Source: Chloroflexota bacterium
Lineage (GTDB): Bacteria; Chloroflexota; Dehalococcoidia; DSTF01; RBG-16-68-14
Direction of reading: 5' to 3'
Assembly (NCBI GenBank): GCA_022561355.1
Contig: JADFRJ010000074.1
Span: 1 to 9,829 of the forward strand
DNA: 9,829 nucleotides
This document shows positions 1 through 7,060 of the stretch, piece after piece. The translations under genes and the position numbers were made by a program. Position 1 is the stretch's first letter. Each line of letters begins with the position of its first letter. The notes beneath the pieces were generated by a model that saw only the letters and a program-made list of their open reading frames with translations, made no database searches and was not told the DNA's origin.

Positions 1-710
1 AGGGCTGCGCTCCCCGGCAGCGCGATGCCGAGGCCCTCGCTGACGGCGGCCATGGTGTTCGCCGTGAACATGCCGCCGCACGAGCCAGCCGACGGGCAGG
101 CGACGTGCTCCAGCTCGTTCAGCTCTTCGTCGGTCATCTTGCCGGCAGAATGCGTGCCGACGCCTTCGAACACGTTCTGGACCGTGACGTCCTTGCCGCG
201 GTACTTGCCCGGAAGGATCGTGCCGCCGTAGAGGAAGATGCCGGGCAGGTTCACCCGCGCCAGCGCCATCATCATCCCCGGCAGGCTCTTGTCGCAGCCG
301 GCGATGGCGGCCAGGCCGTCGTAGGCGTGCGCCAGCATCATCACCTCCACGGAGTCGGCGATGATCTCGCGGCTCACCAGGGAGGCCTTCATCCCCTCGT
401 GGCCCATCGCCATGCCGTCGCCCACGGCGATCGTCGCGAACTCACGCGGCGTGCCGCCTGCGCTGGAGACGCCCTCCTTGACGAACTGCGCCAGGCCGCC
501 CAGATGGATGTTGCAGGGCATCGCCTCGTTGCCCGCGTGGCCCACGGCGACGATGGGCTTCTTCAGGTCGTCGTCCTTCAGCCCCATCGCGTAGAAGTAC
601 GACCTGTTGGGCGCGCGCTCTGCCCCCTCGGTCACCTGCCAGCTTTTGGGCTTACCGGGGGCGTGAGCGCGCTGTTCAGGCGCGGTTGGCTGTTCCGTAT
701 CTGTGCTCAT
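1..710 (-). CDS. ilvD: Dihydroxy-acid dehydratase, N-terminal part (cut by left edge)
   Basis: Dihydroxy-acid dehydratase converts 2,3-dihydroxy-isovalerate and its methylvalerate homologue to the 2-oxo acids that precede valine, leucine and isoleucine; it is a cytoplasmic Fe-S enzyme. The reading frame starts at ATG 710-708 and stays open for 236 codons to the window edge; the family is usually about 550-570 residues, so over half is missing. Three conserved cysteines are visible: C66 in AMPCNIHL, C139 in GCDKSLPGMMMA (the family signature) and C211 in PSAGSCGGMFTANTM, the arrangement of the [2Fe-2S] dehydratases. GDGMAMGHEGM (about residues 97-107) carries the expected magnesium-binding aspartate D98. 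The first cysteine motif reads GHAGNEAMPCN, where most relatives have a tryptophan before NE. A purine-rich ribosome site, GAGAGGA, lies about 9 bases before the ATG. The first 25 residues are a polar, family-atypical leader. It is divergent from the glycosyltransferase gene. Confidence 0.96.
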   Translation of the reverse strand, partial: MSTDTEQPTAPEQRAHAPGKPKSWQVTEGAERAPNRSYFYAMGLKDDDLKKPIVAVGHAGNEAMPCNIHLGGLAQFVKEGVSSAGGTPREFATIAVGDGMAMGHEGMKASLVSREIIADSVEVMMLAHAYDGLAAIAGCDKSLPGMMMALARVNLPGIFLYGGTILPGKYRGKDVTVQNVFEGVGTHSAGKMTDEELNELEHVACPSAGSCGGMFTANTMAAVSEGLGIALPGSAA

Positions 711-747
711 AAGAAGCGTCCTCTCTGCGCCGTGATGTGGTAGGCCA

Positions 748-776
748 AGCGTATCGAAGCCAGGGTGGGTTCTCAA
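748..776 (-). promoter_or_regulatory. Possible sigma-70-type promoter for ilvD
   Basis: On the minus strand TTGAGA (776-771, five of six matches to the -35 consensus) is followed after 17 bases by TACGCT (753-748, three of six matches to the -10). It would give a leader of about 30 bases to the ilvD ATG at 710. The spacing is right but the -10 is poor, so this is a weak candidate. Confidence 0.25.
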
Positions 777-811
777 GCAGGGGGAACTGCATGTGTGGCC
801 TTTGGGCGTCT

Positions 812-820
812 TGTTAGAAT
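812..820 (+). promoter_or_regulatory. Possible extended -10 promoter for the membrane glycosyltransferase gene
   Basis: TGTTAGAAT matches the extended -10 form TGnTATAAT with one mismatch in the hexamer (TAGAAT, 815-820). No good -35 is seen at normal spacing, which is tolerated for extended -10 promoters. Transcription would start near 827 and give a leader of about 54 bases before the ATG at 881. The site lies in the 170-base divergent region shared with ilvD. Confidence 0.35.
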
Positions 821-880
821 GCCGTCAGGGGAGCGTTGATCCGGTAGATGCTCGATAGCGCATCGCGGAAGTAGGCAGAT

Positions 881-3670
881 ATGGCGTCGAGTTGGGCCAG
901 TGGCGTACTGCGCATGGCAGCAGCGTGGCGAGCAGTCCTCGGAGCCGTCTTTTCTCGCAGATTCACCACGTTGTGGATCATTGTGCTGGTCAACCTGACG
1001 GTCGCTACCGCTTACATTCTGACCCGTAGTGGCGCCACCACGGCCGTTCGTATCGAGGCGAACGGGAATCACTACCGAACGTACGTCGACGGCGAACTGG
1101 CGTTAGAAAAAACCTTCAGTGGCGAATCTGAAGGCGGCATCGGCTTTCTCCTGCCTCAGGAATTTCGACTTCCCGGGCTTCCGTCCCCCTCCGGCATTGA
1201 TTGGGTGCGCGTCACCGACGCGGCTACTGGCGCCGTCCTCTTCGAGGATTCGTTCGATGGCTCGCCTTCCCCCCTCTGGCAAGACGACGCTGGATCGTGG
1301 TGGGTCGAAGACGGTGTCTATACCACCGACGAATCTGTACCGGTAACGACCGGCTTCCAGCCTTGGGGAGACTACGTCGTGGAAGCCAAGCTGCGCAATG
1401 TCACCGAAGCCACGTTGTTCGTGCGAACCGCAGACGCGGACGACGCCATCGCGTTCGACATTGGGCCGTTTCGTGCGCTCGGAGGGAAGAGCATCGCGAA
1501 GATCGAGGACGGGGCAGAAGTCGATAAGCTCACTGGCCTTCGGCTGGAGGTCAGTCGTGTCCAGACACTTCGGTCCATCCTGGCGATGCTGCTTCGTCCG
1601 TATCCCGTTTTGCTCCTGATGATCACCGGTGCGGCGCTTGTGGCATTCGTATTGCGATTCGCTCCGCTCGAACGTCTCATCCAAACGGTCGCCGTCCACA
1701 TCCCCACGTGGGCTCTTGTATCTGCGCTGTCCGCTGCCACGTTCGCGCTCCTTCTGTACCAGCTCTACGTCATCGGCGATGCGATGCCGCATGTGCCGGA
1801 TTCGGTAGCGTATGTCTTTCAGGCGAAGATCTTCGCATCAATGAGCGTGACAGCTGGCGTACCAGCTGTTCCAGCGAACTTCTCCTATTTCAACCCACCT
1901 ATGTTGATTGCGGAGGACGGCCGCTGGTTTAGCGTGTTTCCGTTCGGCCATTCACTAGTCTTGGCCGTGGGAGAAGTGATAGGAGGCATGTGGCTGATGC
2001 CACCCCTCCTGGGGGCGGCGTCCATCGTTCTCATCTACCGAATAGGCCGCCATATCTACGGCGAGATCGTTGGCGTACTAGCAGCCGTCTTGCTCTTCTC
2101 AAGCCCCTTCTTCCAGATGACCGCCAGCAACTTCATGTCCCACAATACGGCGGCCTTCGTGTTGCTCCTTTGCCTGTTCTTCATCGTGCGCCCCACCAAG
2201 CGCCGCCACCTCTCCATGTTGATGGCTGGCATGTTCTTGGGGCTGTTGTTCAATATCAGGCCGCTCGCTGCCGTTGCCTTCATGCCTGTATTGGGAGGCT
2301 TCATGGCGTTTGAATTCGTACGTTCGGCCTCAGACCGCAGAGCGTTGTTAAGAGATAATCTCGCCTTCGCAGCGGGGAGCCTGTTGCTGCTGATCGCCTA
2401 TTTCCTCTACAACCAGATGACGACCGGCGATTTCGTGACCTCGTCGTATGCTCTTGGAGGGACCTATTCAGAGGACAGCTTCGGGTTCGCGGGCAGCCAT
2501 TCATTCGCGCTCGGGCTCCAGAATGGACAAGAGTTGCTCTCCCTCTTACTCCTCGTCGCTCATGGCTGGCCCCTGGCCATTGGGCTTGGATTCGCCGCGG
2601 CTCCCTTCATGCTCGGCTCCAGGAAGCGCTGGGACTACGTTCTCGCTGCGTCTATCTTGTCGTTAGCAGCGTCGGCTACGCTGTTCCATCTGGCGGCCGT
2701 CATGCACGGGCCACGCCTCTGGTACGAGATCATGCCGTTCTTGATCCTCCTCACGGCGCGCGGTGCGCAATGCCTAGCCAGCGCGGGAGCAACGCTTGCC
2801 GATTGGTTGGCAAATCGCCTCTGGAACGGCGCACCGCAGGCGTCGCCGGGCATCACGAGGCTGGCAGTCTACGGTCTGGTTGGCGGATTGGTGGCGTTCA
2901 GCCTGCTTGGCTGGTTCGGCCAGCGCCAGGCCTGGGGTGGGGACGGCATTACGACCTTCACTCCTGCCGAGGCATCCCAGTTGGAGGGTTTCAATTTCAC
3001 CGACAGCCGACTGCTGGATCTTGCGACGGACATGGAGCTGGAGAACGCACTGGTGCTCGTCGATGACTGCGGCCAATGGTTCTGTTACGGGAGCGTGTTT
3101 TGGAACAATTCACCGGGGCTCGACGGCAATGTGGTCTGGGCGGAACTGAAGCAGACGCAAGATGATGTCGCTGTGCTAGGCCTGTATCCGGATAGGGATG
3201 TATACCTAGCGAGCTATCTCGGCAGGAGCATCTCACCAGCCACCATCGACGACATTTCAGCTAGGTTGGAGGATCTTGCAGCCGAGGAGCGTCAGGATGT
3301 GATCGACGCTCAGACATCTACTCCAGAGGAGCGCGACCTCACGAGAGAAGCCGACTTGGAGAGAGTTCGCGAAGCGTTGGAGTTCTGCGTCGAGGTGACG
3401 GGCAGATTTCCCGATTCGGGCGGCAACCTGCGTGCGCTCTCCCTAGTGGTGCTATCCGGTTCCGATTGCCTCTTAAAACGGCTCCTCCCAAACGTTCCTC
3501 AGGATCCGCTTGGCGATCCGGTACGTGACGGCTATTGGTATCAGTCGAACGGAGTAGACTTCCTACTCGTTGCTCTTCTTGAGAGCAGTCCTGACGAACT
3601 GACGGATTGCCCGGAGGACCTGGAGCAAACGAGAGACTCGCTGGGTCGCATGTGCGTCAGAGGGAGGTAG
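881..3670 (+). CDS. Large membrane protein, GT-C-type glycosyltransferase-like, with extracytoplasmic N-terminal and pseudopilin-like C-terminal domains
   Basis: A 929-residue multi-pass membrane protein that probably transfers a sugar from a polyprenyl-phosphate donor on the outer face of the membrane; acceptor and sugar are unknown. Visible order: one membrane helix at about residues 29-47; a soluble beta-rich segment at about 52-228 with two aromatic, Gly/Asp-rich halves that resemble laminin-G/concanavalin-like folds; then about ten to twelve hydrophobic helices from about 235 to 680. After the helix at 274-297 comes MPHVPDSVAYVFQAKIFA (302-319), the position and style of the first-loop acidic motif of PMT/ArnT-type GT-C enzymes, with D307 the likely catalytic acid. 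Residues 685-815 form a soluble region, and about 818-902 resemble the globular part of GspG-type pseudopilins (TGRFPDSGGNL, PQDPLGDP, GYWYQSNGVDF, ALLES). The ATG at 881 has only a weak ribosome site; ATG 914 is an alternative. GC is lower than in the neighbours: one hand-counted line (2101-2160) gives 57 percent against 70 percent in the kinase gene. Membrane protein is certain, GT-C likely, substrate unknown. Confidence 0.8.
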   Translation: MASSWASGVLRMAAAWRAVLGAVFSRRFTTLWIIVLVNLTVATAYILTRSGATTAVRIEANGNHYRTYVDGELALEKTFSGESEGGIGFLLPQEFRLPGLPSPSGIDWVRVTDAATGAVLFEDSFDGSPSPLWQDDAGSWWVEDGVYTTDESVPVTTGFQPWGDYVVEAKLRNVTEATLFVRTADADDAIAFDIGPFRALGGKSIAKIEDGAEVDKLTGLRLEVSRVQTLRSILAMLLRPYPVLLLMITGAALVAFVLRFAPLERLIQTVAVHIPTWALVSALSAATFALLLYQLYVIGDAMPHVPDSVAYVFQAKIFASMSVTAGVPAVPANFSYFNPPMLIAEDGRWFSVFPFGHSLVLAVGEVIGGMWLMPPLLGAASIVLIYRIGRHIYGEIVGVLAAVLLFSSPFFQMTASNFMSHNTAAFVLLLCLFFIVRPTKRRHLSMLMAGMFLGLLFNIRPLAAVAFMPVLGGFMAFEFVRSASDRRALLRDNLAFAAGSLLLLIAYFLYNQMTTGDFVTSSYALGGTYSEDSFGFAGSHSFALGLQNGQELLSLLLLVAHGWPLAIGLGFAAAPFMLGSRKRWDYVLAASILSLAASATLFHLAAVMHGPRLWYEIMPFLILLTARGAQCLASAGATLADWLANRLWNGAPQASPGITRLAVYGLVGGLVAFSLLGWFGQRQAWGGDGITTFTPAEASQLEGFNFTDSRLLDLATDMELENALVLVDDCGQWFCYGSVFWNNSPGLDGNVVWAELKQTQDDVAVLGLYPDRDVYLASYLGRSISPATIDDISARLEDLAAEERQDVIDAQTSTPEERDLTREADLERVREALEFCVEVTGRFPDSGGNLRALSLVVLSGSDCLLKRLLPNVPQDPLGDPVRDGYWYQSNGVDFLLVALLESSPDELTDCPEDLEQTRDSLGRMCVRGR

Positions 3671-3699
3671 CGTGAAGCCTGCTCGTTCAGCCTGAGCAC

Positions 3700-3716
3700 C
3701 GGCGCTCGTAGCGCCG
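3700..3716 (+). terminator. Short GC-rich hairpin after the membrane glycosyltransferase gene
   Basis: CGGCGCT (3700-3706) and AGCGCCG (3710-3716) pair perfectly over 7 bp around a CGT loop, 30 bases after the stop codon. No T-run follows, so it is not a classical intrinsic terminator. It may still separate this gene from the kinase gene, or act as an operator, since it sits where the -35 of the next promoter would fall. Confidence 0.3.
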
Positions 3717-3728
3717 CGATCTGCGGAC

Positions 3729-3734
3729 TATAAT
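3729..3734 (+). promoter_or_regulatory. Perfect -10 hexamer just upstream of the sensor kinase
   Basis: TATAAT is an exact consensus -10. The base at normal -35 spacing is only TCGTAG or CTCGTA, so either an activator is needed or the element works alone. Transcription would begin at about 3740-3742, leaving only about 7-9 bases before the ATG at 3749. That is too short for a normal ribosome site and none is seen, so the mRNA would be nearly leaderless. Confidence 0.45.
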
Positions 3735-3748
3735 GGTGCCAGAGCGCC

Positions 3749-4888
3749 ATGACCGCTAACACGGACCGCACGTCTCTCCTCACCGCGATGAGCGACTCCA
3801 TCTTGGCGATGGCCGGGGAGCCGCGTCTGGGGCCGGTGCTGCGGCGGCTCGTCGAGGGAGCGAGGGAGTTGGTGGGCGCCCGCTATGCGGCGATCGGTGT
3901 GCCGGACGATGAGGGCGAAGGCTTCGGCGAGTTCATCTATACCGGCATGAGCGACGAACTGGTTGCCAAGCTCGGCCCGCTGCCGCGCCAGCACGGCCTC
4001 CTCGCCGCCATGCTGGAGGAGCAGGCGCCGTATCGCGCCGCCGACATCAAACAGGACCCGCGTTTCAACTGGTGGCCGGACGCCCATCCCAGGATGGCGT
4101 CCTTCCTGGGCGTGCCGATCGCGTCGCGCGGCAACGTCATCGGGGCGTTCTACCTCACCGATAAGGAGAGCGCGCCCGAGTTCACGCAGGCCGATCAGGA
4201 AGCGATCGTCCTGCTCGCCGCGCACGCCGCCGTCGCGATCGAAAACGCGCGGCTGTACGAGCGCAGCAGGGAACTATCGGTCGTCGAAGAGCGCAACCGG
4301 CTCGCGCGCGACCTGCACGACTCTGTGTCGCAGACGCTCTTCAGCATGACGCTCACCGCAGAGGCGGCGCTGGCGGCGATCGACAACGACCAGCAGGCAG
4401 CGGCGGCGGAAGTGGCGACCATCCGCGACCTCTCCCGGGCGGCGCTGAAGGAGATGCGCTCGCTGATCTTCGAGCTGCGGCCGGCCGACCTCGAATCTGA
4501 CGGCCTGGTGGCGACGCTGGAGAAGCACATCGACGTGATGCGGCGGACCGGTCGCGGCGACGTCCACATCGAAGCGGGTGCCTACGAGCCGCAGCCGATG
4601 AATATTGAGCAAGTGCTGTTTCGCATCGCGCAGGAATCGCTCAACAACGCATCGAAGCACGCCGGCGCGAACCGCATCGACGTTGAACTAGCGGTCGAGG
4701 AAGGTAGCGTGCGCCTCGTCGTGAAGGACGACGGCAAGGGCTTCGACGTCTCCGACCCTCAGATACGCGCGCACCGCCTGGGCCTCACCTCCATGGAAGA
4801 GCGCGCGGACGAACTTGGCGGCCGTCTGCGCATCGAATCGACTAAAGGCCAAGGGACCCGCGTCGTGCTGGAGGTGCCGCTTGCCTGA
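3749..4888 (+). CDS. GAF-domain sensor histidine kinase, NarL/LiaS-type (HPK7, HisKA_3)
   Basis: A cytoplasmic sensor kinase of 379 residues with no membrane segment. Residues about 25-168 form a GAF sensory domain, including LGVPIASRGNVIGAFYL and the closing helix rich in alanine that ends AIENARLYERS. The HisKA_3 dimerisation domain follows: EERNRLARDLHDSVSQ carries the phospho-acceptor H190. The ATPase domain shows the N box QESLNNASKHAG (N300 in the Mg-binding position), the G1 box DDGKGF (327-332) and the G2 stretch GLTSMEERADELGG (345 onward), then TKGQGTRVVLEVPL at the end. The signal sensed by the GAF domain cannot be told; no haem- or chromophore-binding residue stands out. The start chosen is ATG 3749; ATG 3788 (M14) is an alternative and neither has a clear ribosome site. 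The last codons overlap the start of the response regulator, its evident partner. Confidence 0.94.
   Translation: MTANTDRTSLLTAMSDSILAMAGEPRLGPVLRRLVEGARELVGARYAAIGVPDDEGEGFGEFIYTGMSDELVAKLGPLPRQHGLLAAMLEEQAPYRAADIKQDPRFNWWPDAHPRMASFLGVPIASRGNVIGAFYLTDKESAPEFTQADQEAIVLLAAHAAVAIENARLYERSRELSVVEERNRLARDLHDSVSQTLFSMTLTAEAALAAIDNDQQAAAAEVATIRDLSRAALKEMRSLIFELRPADLESDGLVATLEKHIDVMRRTGRGDVHIEAGAYEPQPMNIEQVLFRIAQESLNNASKHAGANRIDVELAVEEGSVRLVVKDDGKGFDVSDPQIRAHRLGLTSMEERADELGGRLRIESTKGQGTRVVLEVPLA
4870..4876 (+). promoter_or_regulatory. Ribosome binding site that fixes the TTG start of the response regulator
   Basis: GGAGGTG lies inside the end of the kinase gene, with its GGAGG core 6 bases before TTG 4881. 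It is a strong match to the anti-Shine-Dalgarno sequence. It favours TTG 4881 over the in-frame ATG at 4815, which would give a long non-homologous leader and a 74-base overlap. Confidence 0.7.
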
Positions 4889-5546
4889 TCCGGCTCCTGC
4901 GTCGCCGATTCGGGTGCTCATCGTGGACGACCACGCCGTGGTGCGGCAGGGGCTGAAGGCGTTCCTCCGCGTTCAGGACGACATCGAATTCGTCGGCGAG
5001 GCCGCGAACGGAGCGGAGGCTGTCACACAAGCAGTCTCCCTCCAGGCGGACGTGATCCTGATGGACCTCATCATGCCGGAGATGGATGGCGTCGAGACGA
5101 TGCGCCAGCTCACCGCCGCCGGCGTCGAATCAAAAGTGCTCGTTTTGACGAGCTTCGCGGAGGATGAGCAAATCCTTGCCGCCATCAAGGCAGGCGCGGC
5201 CGGCTATCTGCTGAAAGACGTGCAGCCCCAGGAGTTGGGCAATGCGATCCGCTCCGTGCATGCTGGCGACGCTCAGCTCCATCCCTCAGTGGCCTCGAAG
5301 CTCATGCGAGAGGTCGCGGCGGCGGACTCGCGAGGCAAGGACGCGGACGCGCTCACGGCCCGCGAACTCGACGTCCTCAAGGCGTTGGCGCGTGGCATGT
5401 CCAACAAGGAGATCGCTGCGGAGCTGGGCGTGGCCGAGAAGACCGTAAAGACCCACGTCAGCAGCATCCTCCGTAAGCTCGGAGTGGCGGACCGCACGCA
5501 GGCTGCCCTCTATGCCGTCCGTGAGCGGCTAGCGGACCCGCAGTAG
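4881..5546 (+). CDS. NarL/LuxR-family response regulator (REC plus HTH), TTG start
   Basis: A DNA-binding response regulator of 221 residues from the TTG start, the usual size for the family; it takes the phosphate from the neighbouring kinase and controls transcription. The receiver domain covers about residues 10-125: the acidic pair D16-D17 in VLIVDDH, phospho-acceptor D62 in ILMDLIMPEMDG, the switch threonine in VLTSFAED and K112 in GYLLKD. A LuxR-type helix-turn-helix covers about 158-215: LTARELDVLKALARGMSNKE, then AAELGVAEKTVKTHVSSILR and KLGVADRTQAALYAV. The start codon TTG overlaps the kinase stop by 8 bases (TTGCCTGA), so translation is probably coupled. GTG 4914 is a less likely start because it removes the residues just before the first beta strand. 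The closest downstream gene is glutamate dehydrogenase. Targets are not visible. Confidence 0.95.
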   Translation: MPDPAPASPIRVLIVDDHAVVRQGLKAFLRVQDDIEFVGEAANGAEAVTQAVSLQADVILMDLIMPEMDGVETMRQLTAAGVESKVLVLTSFAEDEQILAAIKAGAAGYLLKDVQPQELGNAIRSVHAGDAQLHPSVASKLMREVAAADSRGKDADALTARELDVLKALARGMSNKEIAAELGVAEKTVKTHVSSILRKLGVADRTQAALYAVRERLADPQ

Positions 5547-5585
5547 AACGCACGCATGATCCCACTAGAAAGCTCAGCAGGTATG

Positions 5586-5610
5586 GGGGCTCAGGACCAG
5601 CCCCAGGAGG
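5586..5610 (+). promoter_or_regulatory. Hairpin directly abutting the ribosome binding site of glutamate dehydrogenase
   Basis: GGGGCT (5586-5591) and AGCCCC (5599-5604) form a 6-bp GC-rich stem around a 7-base loop. The Shine-Dalgarno AGGAGG (5605-5610) begins at the very next base, 9 bases before the ATG at 5620. The stem could affect ribosome access or protect the mRNA 5' side. No riboswitch consensus is recognised. The ribosome site is certain; the role of the hairpin is a guess. Confidence 0.45.
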
Positions 5611-5619
5611 AACTAACGA

Positions 5620-6867
5620 ATGCTTGAAGAGAGCCTCTACTACTTCAATCGTGCAGCTGACGTCTTGGATCTCTCTGAGACCTATCGCAAGGTGCTGCAA
5701 ACCCCAGTGCGCACTGTGAAGGTGGAGGTCGTGACGGAGAGCGATAGTGGAGAACTGTTATCGCATATCGGCTATCGCGTGCAGCACAACCAGGCTCGCG
5801 GACCGATGAAGGGCGGCCTCCGCTTCCACCCGACGCTCAATGAAGAACACGCCACTGCGCTCGCCGGCTTGATGACCTGGAAGACGGCGGTCGTCAACAT
5901 GCCTTTTGGGGGAGCAAAGGGCGGAATCAATTGCGATCCCGCCAAACTTTCGTTGCCAGAGCTCGACGCGATAACCCGTCGATTTGTCGAGGGTGTGAAA
6001 GACATCATCGGCCCAGCGGTGGACATCCTAGCGCCGGATGTGAACACCAACTCGCGGGTGATGGCTTGGATTATGGACGAGTACTCGAAGTACCACGGGT
6101 TCTCGCCCGGCGTCGTCACGGGCAAGCCACTCGATCTCTTCGGATCCGAGGGTCGCGAGGAGGCGACGGGACGGGGGGTTCTGATCTGTCTGGAACAAGC
6201 GCTGGCGGACAACGGCCAGAACCTCGATGGGGTCTCAGTCGCGTTGCAAGGGTTTGGCAACGTCGGCAGCCACGCCGCGCGCCTAATCGCAGAGCGTGGA
6301 GGGATCGTCGTTGCCGTGGCCGACCACCTCGGAGGCGTGGAGCGTAGCGACGGTTTAGATGTGCCTGAGCTTGTTACGTACGCCAACGAGCATGGAACCG
6401 TCACCGGGTTTCGCGGTGGCAGCGCCTTTGACGGACCGGAGGTCATCACCTGGAATGCCGACGTCCTAATTCCCGCGGCGTTGGGGAACGTTATCACGAA
6501 GGACAATGCGGGTGACGTCCGTGCCGCGATCGTGATCGAAGCAGCCAACGGGCCAACCACTCCGGAAGGCCACGAGATTCTCCAGCGACGCGGCGTGACG
6601 GTAGTCCCTGATATCTTGGCCAATGCGGGCGGTGTCACCGTGAGCTACTTCGAGTGGGCCCAGAACATCCAGCGGTTCCGCTGGGATCATCAGCGCGTCA
6701 CGCAAGAGCTGGAGAAGATCATGCTGGAGGCCTACGGGGCGGTGCGTGGAGTCGCGAAGGAGCACAAGGTCGATCTTCGGACCGCGGCCTTCGTGCTCGG
6801 CATTCGGCGCGTAGCCCGCGCCGCGCTTGCGCGACGGACGTTCCGGAACCCTCCCGCTATCGGGTAG
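5620..6867 (+). CDS. gdhA: Glutamate dehydrogenase (Glu/Leu/Phe/Val dehydrogenase family)
   Basis: Catalyses the reversible NAD(P)-dependent deamination of glutamate to 2-oxoglutarate and ammonia in the cytoplasm. The 415-residue length fits the hexameric GDH group. Key residues are in register: K64 in GPMKGGLRFHP, K88 in MTWK, catalytic K100 in GGAKGG and D140 in APDVNT. The spacings 24, 12 and 40 are the same as those of K89, K113, K125 and D165 in the Clostridium symbiosum enzyme. The Rossmann domain begins near residue 207 with QGFGNVGS, and the second strand ends in AVAD. The C-terminal part holds EAANGPTTPEG and NAGGVTVSYFEWAQN, typical of GDH rather than leucine dehydrogenase. NAD versus NADP use cannot be read safely. 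ATG 5620 has AGGAGG 9 bases upstream. The 73-base gap from the response regulator shows no terminator with a T-run, so read-through is possible. Confidence 0.96.
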   Translation: MLEESLYYFNRAADVLDLSETYRKVLQTPVRTVKVEVVTESDSGELLSHIGYRVQHNQARGPMKGGLRFHPTLNEEHATALAGLMTWKTAVVNMPFGGAKGGINCDPAKLSLPELDAITRRFVEGVKDIIGPAVDILAPDVNTNSRVMAWIMDEYSKYHGFSPGVVTGKPLDLFGSEGREEATGRGVLICLEQALADNGQNLDGVSVALQGFGNVGSHAARLIAERGGIVVAVADHLGGVERSDGLDVPELVTYANEHGTVTGFRGGSAFDGPEVITWNADVLIPAALGNVITKDNAGDVRAAIVIEAANGPTTPEGHEILQRRGVTVVPDILANAGGVTVSYFEWAQNIQRFRWDHQRVTQELEKIMLEAYGAVRGVAKEHKVDLRTAAFVLGIRRVARAALARRTFRNPPAIG

Positions 6868-6955
6868 CACTCGCTACCGGCAACCTCTGGTGCAGATCGG
6901 ACTCTAGCAGCTTTCGCACTCAGCCGGCCTCGCCAACCTACCACCCAAGCCTGAT

Positions 6956-6965
6956 GACCTAGGTC
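6956..6965. repeat. 10-bp perfect palindrome in the gdh-SDR intergenic region
   Basis: GACCTAGGTC is its own reverse complement. Its CTAGG core (6959-6963) can also pair with CCTAG at 6972-6976. It lies in the 197-base gap between glutamate dehydrogenase and the SDR gene and could be an operator half or chance. Elsewhere in the gap I see a weak 6-bp hairpin across the gdh stop (6863-6878) and no clear promoter. Confidence 0.25.
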
Positions 6966-7052
6966 CAAAGGCCTAGTGCTGTCGTTCCCGCGCCCGATGT
7001 GGCGCGCCGCAGCTTTGCCTATCGTGAGTGCAAGACGGCTAGCAACTCACTC

Positions 7053-7060
7053 GGAGGTGA
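7053..7060 (+). promoter_or_regulatory. Ribosome binding site that fixes the SDR start
   Basis: GGAGGTGA lies 4 bases before ATG 7065 (7 from the GGAGG core). It marks that ATG as the start rather than ATG 6999, which would add 22 non-conserved residues before the Rossmann fold. Confidence 0.75.

Noticed and set aside
105..743. 212-residue plus-strand open frame at the left edge
   Set aside because: It is the antisense of ilvD, which has full family motifs; the translation is rich in His, Val and Arg with no recognisable fold.
1103..1792. 229-residue minus-strand open frame inside the glycosyltransferase gene
   Set aside because: Antisense shadow with no motifs; the plus-strand frame gives clear membrane helices.
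4815..4880. Upstream ATG for the response regulator
   Set aside because: It would add 22 residues unlike any receiver domain and overlap the kinase by 74 bases; TTG 4881 has the better ribosome site.
5772..6638. 288-residue minus-strand open frame
   Set aside because: It lies wholly within glutamate dehydrogenase on the opposite strand, has Ser/Pro/Arg-rich shadow composition and no ribosome site or motif.
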